Shown here: in pieces, positions 60,453-64,000 of the stretch
Position numbering within the stretch: the stretch's first letter is position 1
Layout of the letters: every line of letters begins with the position of its first letter
NCBI GenBank assembly: GCA_965224205.1
Contig: CBDCYN010000015.1
Location: forward strand, 1-64,000
Source of the DNA: CBDCYN01 sp965224205
GTDB lineage: Bacteria > Planctomycetota > Phycisphaerae > Phycisphaerales > Phycisphaeraceae
Reading direction: 5' to 3'
Length of the DNA: 64,000 bases
Notes under the pieces: model-generated
Told to the model about the DNA's origin: nothing
What the model saw: only the letters and a program-made list of their open reading frames with translations
Databases searched by the model: none
Position numbers and translations under genes: made by a program

Positions 60453-61355
60453 CTATTGCTCATCCTCGGGCCAGTCGCCGGTAAACACCTCACGCGCCGG
60501 GCCGGTCATGGACACGTGCTGGTCAGACGCCCGCCATTCGAGCTGCAGGTCACCGCCGGGCAGGTGGGCGAGGATGTTGCGGTCCGATCGGCCGGTGAGG
60601 ACACCCGCGACGCACACCGCCGCGGCCCCGGTCCCGCAGGCCTGGGTGGCGCCGCTGCCCCGCTCCCACGTGCGCATGGTCACTTCAGATGACGAATGGA
60701 CCTGCACGAAGTGCGTGTTGATCCGGTTCGGGAACACCGGGTGGTGCTCGAGCACCGGCCCGGCGTCGCCAAGGGGCACGGACTGAACGTCGCGGCAGTA
60801 CAGCACCGCGTGGGGGTTTCCCATCGACACGCACGTCATCCGCTGATCGAGCCCCGCGGCTTTGATCCAGTCATCACCCAACCGAGCCGGCCAGTCGACG
60901 AGAGATTTGATCGAGTGGTTGACGATCCGCTCGAGGTCGGGGATGTTGACCGGGATCCGCTTGGGTTCGAGCACGGGCTGCCCCATGTCCACGGTGACCT
61001 GGTCGACCTTGCCCCGATCGTCGAGTGTGTAATCTAGCAACAGCACCCCGTTGCCTGTTTCGACCCGCATCGGGTCGGCGGTGCAGATCTTGTGGTCGTA
61101 AGCCAGCTTGCACACGCAGCGGATCCCGTTGCCGCACATCTCTGCCTCCGAGCCGTCGGCGTTGAACATCTGCATGCGCACGTGGGCCTCGATCCCCTCT
61201 CGCGGGGGCAGGACCAGGATCAGCCCGTCGCCGCCCACACCGGTGTGACGGTCGGCGATCCTTACCGCCAGCGCCTGAGGATCGCGCACCGCCTGCTCGA
61301 AGCCGTTGACGTAGACGTAGTCATTGCCGATCCCGTGCATCTTGATAAAACGCAT
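60453..61355 (-). CDS. dapF: Diaminopimelate epimerase
   Basis: The 300-residue cofactor-independent epimerase turns LL-diaminopimelate into meso-diaminopimelate, the substrate for lysine and for peptidoglycan cross-linking. Both catalytic cysteines are visible: Cys74 in AEMCGNGIRC and Cys240 in SGATQACGTGAAA. The N-terminal MRFIKMHGIGNDYVYV and DGLILVLPP are typical. The frame is open upstream to 61382, but MRFIKMHG is the family start. It takes the product of DapL at 35010 as substrate. Confidence 0.96.
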   Translation of the reverse strand: MRFIKMHGIGNDYVYVNGFEQAVRDPQALAVRIADRHTGVGGDGLILVLPPREGIEAHVRMQMFNADGSEAEMCGNGIRCVCKLAYDHKICTADPMRVETGNGVLLLDYTLDDRGKVDQVTVDMGQPVLEPKRIPVNIPDLERIVNHSIKSLVDWPARLGDDWIKAAGLDQRMTCVSMGNPHAVLYCRDVQSVPLGDAGPVLEHHPVFPNRINTHFVQVHSSSEVTMRTWERGSGATQACGTGAAAVCVAGVLTGRSDRNILAHLPGGDLQLEWRASDQHVSMTGPAREVFTGDWPEDEQ

Positions 61356-61540
61356 GGCTGTGCTTCTATTGCCTTGCCGCATGACGATACGGTCATGCCC
61401 GTCCCCTCAGGACGCAACGGGCATGGGAGGTCTTCCCGGGGCGCCCGTCCATCCAAGGCCGGCATCATAACTCATCGTAGTAGCGACGGGGTATCGGTGC
61501 CGATTCGTCCAACCCAGACGCGCGTCAACGGGCTGGCCCC

Positions 61541-63187
61541 TCAACCCGCCGCGGCATGGACCATCTCGGGCACGGCGCGACGCAACGCCGCGATGATGGA
61601 TTCGCGGCTCGTGTCCTGCCACGGGCGCAGACCGCCTCGGGTACGCAACCGATCGAAGGTATCGACAACGTCAGCGATGTGAAGAGGGTCGGGCCGGCCG
61701 GTCTTCCATCTTTGGATCGACCGGTGGGGTGTGGGCAGTATTTCCTCATCGCCATAGGCTAGCTCTTCGTAGAGCTTTTCTCCCGGGCGGGCCCCCGTGA
61801 TCTGCACCGGCACGTCCACACCTGGTTCCAGGCCGTAGCTACCTAAGAACCGCTTGGCCATATCGAGCACCCGCACCGGCTGACCCATGTCCAGGACAAA
61901 AACCTCTCCTCCCGTAGCGAACGTGGCCGATTGAAGGACCAACCCTGCCGCCTCGGGGATCGACATAAAAAACCGATGCATGTCCGGGTCGGTGACGGTG
62001 ATCGGCCCGCCCCGCGACAGCTGCTTGCTCCAGATCGGCAACACGCTGCACGCCGAACCCAGGACGTTGCCAAACCGCACCATCGAGAAAATACAGCCGC
62101 TGCGCCCATTGAGATCCTGGATGTAAAGCTCCGCCATCCGTTTCGTGGCGCCCATGACCGAACTGGGGTTGACCGCCTTGTCGGTGGAGATCATCACGAA
62201 CCGCTCGACCCCGGACCGATCCGCGGCGTCGGCCATGCTGCGCGTGCCGTAGAAGTTGTTCTCCACCGCCTGGGCGGGGTGGTCTTCCATCATGGGTACG
62301 TGCTTATGCGCCGCGGCGTGGAAAATAGCATCGGGCCGGTGCTTGGCGACCAGCGCCTCCGTGCCCGGGGCATCGGTAACGTCGTGGAGGACCGACCGCC
62401 GGTCGATCCCGGGAAACGACGCGGCGATCTCGTGATCGATCTCGAATAGCGCGTTCTCAGACCGCTCGACCAGGACGAGTCGCGACGGCTCGAACCGGCA
62501 TACGATCCGCGCCAACTCGCTGCCGATTGACCCCCCGGCGCCGGTGATCAGCACCGACCTGCCCTGGACCGTCGCACGGATGCGTGGCTCATCCAGCGGC
62601 GCGGCGGTGCGGTCCAGGAGGACCATCGGGTCGACGTCGCCGCTGCCCACGTCACCCGCAAACCCCGCACGCCGTGCATGGACCACGACGGGCGGCAGAT
62701 CGGCTGTTGGCCGCGCCCGCGACCCTCGCGGCGAACGGAGAGGCTCCCCACCGCTGGCCGCCTCGACCGATAACGGGCCCAAGGCCGGGCGTAATCGGCC
62801 CGCCAGCTGATCGGCGAGGGTGGGCAGAAACCGCCAGGCAACCCCCGATGCCTCAAGGACCTGCACCACGTCACGGATCTGTCCACGCAGAATCAGCGGC
62901 AAGCATACCCACGTTTGGCTGATGGGGCCGTGACGCTCGATTATCTCTCGCAAACCCTCCCGCTCGACCCGAGACAGCCCCCCGCGCGGGGGGGCCATGG
63001 ATTCGTGTAGTGACAGACTCCAGGTCATCGGGGCTTGATCCTCGTCGACATGCGCTAAAATATGCCGGAGGTAAGCGATCCCAGAGGAGGTTCCGATCAG
63101 CAGTAGCCGACAGGGCCGACTCAGCAAGTTGCTCCCGGTAGCTGCCGTGGTGGGGGATGGGTTAGAGGGATCGAGGGGATCAGCCAT
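61541..63187 (-). CDS. CapD/FlaA1-like nucleotide-sugar dehydratase/epimerase
   Basis: The protein has 548 residues from the ATG at 63187. The C-terminal SDR domain (from about residue 225) resembles UDP-GlcNAc 4,6-dehydratases. NAD-binding motif VLITGAGGSIGSELARIV, then HDVTDAP, HAAAHKHVPMMEDHPAQA, the catalytic STDKAVNPSSVMGATKRMAEL (Met in place of Tyr) and ARPGEKLYEEL. The N-terminal part is a Rossmann-like domain, but the four membrane helices of PglF/FlaA1 are absent, so this is a soluble variant. It probably makes a sugar donor for exopolysaccharide or lipopolysaccharide. The PilZ gene upstream is divergent. Confidence 0.9.
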   Translation of the reverse strand: MADPLDPSNPSPTTAATGSNLLSRPCRLLLIGTSSGIAYLRHILAHVDEDQAPMTWSLSLHESMAPPRGGLSRVEREGLREIIERHGPISQTWVCLPLILRGQIRDVVQVLEASGVAWRFLPTLADQLAGRLRPALGPLSVEAASGGEPLRSPRGSRARPTADLPPVVVHARRAGFAGDVGSGDVDPMVLLDRTAAPLDEPRIRATVQGRSVLITGAGGSIGSELARIVCRFEPSRLVLVERSENALFEIDHEIAASFPGIDRRSVLHDVTDAPGTEALVAKHRPDAIFHAAAHKHVPMMEDHPAQAVENNFYGTRSMADAADRSGVERFVMISTDKAVNPSSVMGATKRMAELYIQDLNGRSGCIFSMVRFGNVLGSACSVLPIWSKQLSRGGPITVTDPDMHRFFMSIPEAAGLVLQSATFATGGEVFVLDMGQPVRVLDMAKRFLGSYGLEPGVDVPVQITGARPGEKLYEELAYGDEEILPTPHRSIQRWKTGRPDPLHIADVVDTFDRLRTRGGLRPWQDTSRESIIAALRRAVPEMVHAAAG

Positions 63188-63346
63188 GGAGATAGGTATC
63201 GACCCGCAGGCCCAGTAGGCTCCAACACCGTTCATGAAGGGCCACCCCTCCGCCGCGAAGTTGGATTAAACCGAAGGATAGACCTGGACGATGAAACTAA
63301 AATTGATACCCCAAACTACCCACCCACGACCATCCGAGGTGTCACG

Positions 63347-63733
63347 ATGAGAGGAAAAAAAAACCCGGGGGGAGAAAACCGCAAAGACCCGCGCCTGAAG
63401 CTGCCGCCCATGTACACTTTAATCCGTGTCCGCCCAAAGGGTTCCAAGCGATACAGCTGGGCTGGACACATCTACGACATCAGCACCTCAGGGATCCGTT
63501 TTGAGTTAGACGCTCCTCTGGACCCGGGCACCGCGGTTGAAGCCCGAGCCATCCTGCCCGGGAAGAACCCGACCACGGTGGACGTCTCGGGCCACGTCGT
63601 CCGCCTCCACGATGATTCCCATGAACAGGGCCCGGCACGGATGGGCTTGGCCATCGATCGTTTCCACCACCCCGCCGACCGTCAGCGCCTGCTGCGATAC
63701 CTATCCGACTGCGGCCTCAAGACAGCAGCCTGA
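63347..63733 (+). CDS. PilZ domain protein, predicted c-di-GMP binder
   Basis: The 128-residue single-domain protein has the two PilZ signature elements: RKDPR (12-16, RxxxR) and DISTSGIRF (44-52, D/NxSxxG). They bind cyclic di-GMP in characterised members and alter a partner protein. The rest is beta barrel (VDVSGHVVRLHDD) and a C-terminal helix. It lies divergently next to the polysaccharide-type CapD-like gene. A link between c-di-GMP and exopolysaccharide is suggested but not shown. Confidence 0.9.
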   Translation: MRGKKNPGGENRKDPRLKLPPMYTLIRVRPKGSKRYSWAGHIYDISTSGIRFELDAPLDPGTAVEARAILPGKNPTTVDVSGHVVRLHDDSHEQGPARMGLAIDRFHHPADRQRLLRYLSDCGLKTAA

Positions 63734-63911
63734 CCGGCATCATTGAGTAAACGGACCACCGTCAGCCCCTCGTGCGACTGCCTGTCGCTTGCGCATCGCC
63801 CGCTGAGTTCTTTGACGCTAGCACCCCGTCAAGCTACTTTGTCGGGCTAAGCACCGATTCGTAAGAACAGTCAGCCCAAGACCCTCATCGTTGAATCAGG
63901 AGGATCGTTGC

Positions 63912-64000
63912 ATGAGTGACGCTGCCCTTAGCTCCACCCCACCCGCCGCGGGCCAGCCCGTGACCCTCGACAACGGCAAGCTCGTGGTCCCTAACCACCC
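63912..64000 (+). CDS. icd: Isocitrate dehydrogenase (NADP), N-terminal fragment (cut by window edge)
   Basis: Only 29 residues are in the window. The ATG is preceded by AGGAGG (63899-63904), a strong ribosome site. The sequence ends in VTLDNGKLVVPNHP, which matches the opening TLxNGKLxVPxxPIIPxIEG block of NADP-dependent isocitrate dehydrogenase. The enzyme oxidises isocitrate to 2-oxoglutarate in the TCA cycle. The identification rests on this short segment, so it needs the sequence beyond the edge to confirm it. Confidence 0.65.
   Translation, partial: MSDAALSSTPPAAGQPVTLDNGKLVVPNH

Overview
The window is high-GC bacterial DNA, most likely from a planctomycete of the class Phycisphaerae. 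This is an inference from: a LEPRxLMSAD-type N-terminal motif on a secreted multidomain protease; several PEP-CTERM proteins; an ASPIC/UnbV FG-GAP protein; a FeeM-like acyltransferase; squalene synthesis by HpnC, HpnD and HpnE; DapL-type diaminopimelate synthesis; and many dispersed palindromic repeats. It is a single chromosomal stretch with housekeeping genes, a repeat-rich accessory zone and two complete IS630-type insertion sequences. No rRNA, convincing tRNA, CRISPR array or prophage was seen.

Layout. 1-5.8 kb: a methyltransferase-like gene cut by the window edge, an SppA-type peptidase, a YjbQ-family protein, a conserved hypothetical, a Na+/Ca2+ exchanger-family protein and a PEP-CTERM protein. 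6-19 kb: accessory and surface region with a two-protease LEPR protein, a Nudix hydrolase, a TpsA-type haemagglutinin, a FeeM-like acyltransferase, a G-poor AT-rich island, two related membrane/solenoid genes (one frameshifted) and a DUF420 protein. 19-29.9 kb: an FG-GAP/UnbV protein, a second YjbQ paralogue, an unrecognised low-GC gene, a zf-TFIIB protein, IS630 no. 1, a sirtuin coupled to a TIM-barrel epimerase, three PEP/VPLPA-CTERM proteins and a membrane protein. 30-40.7 kb: GH57, alaS (internal repeats and an apparent frameshift), dapL, IS630 no. 2, coaC half, rpoZ-like, gcvT and a patatin. 40.7-46.5 kb: a minus-strand polyphosphate operon (ppk, CHAD, HD, ppx/gppA). 46.9-54.7 kb: leucyl aminopeptidase, AI-2E-type permease, hpnC-hpnD-hpnE and an AraC-type regulator. 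54.8-64 kb: Nudix, small hypotheticals, trpD, an FtsQ-like protein, a Gfo/Idh/MocA oxidoreductase, dapF, a CapD-like nucleotide-sugar dehydratase, a PilZ protein and the start of icd.

Functional modules. dapL and dapF together supply meso-diaminopimelate. The ppk-CHAD-HD-ppx genes overlap or abut and form a polyphosphate synthesis, binding and degradation unit. hpnCDE makes squalene from farnesyl diphosphate. The secreted PEP-CTERM proteins need an exosortase that is not in the window.

The most unusual non-coding signal is a dispersed ~105 bp imperfect palindrome with TATAC ends: nine copies, all intergenic, one supplying the start codon of a yjbQ gene. Its ends resemble those of the IS630 element at 23.1-24.2 kb, suggesting a MITE family. 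A second family with TAGAGCG ends resembles the other IS630 element. Two single-base frameshifts (near 16.70 kb and 34.67 kb) may be sequencing errors or real lesions.
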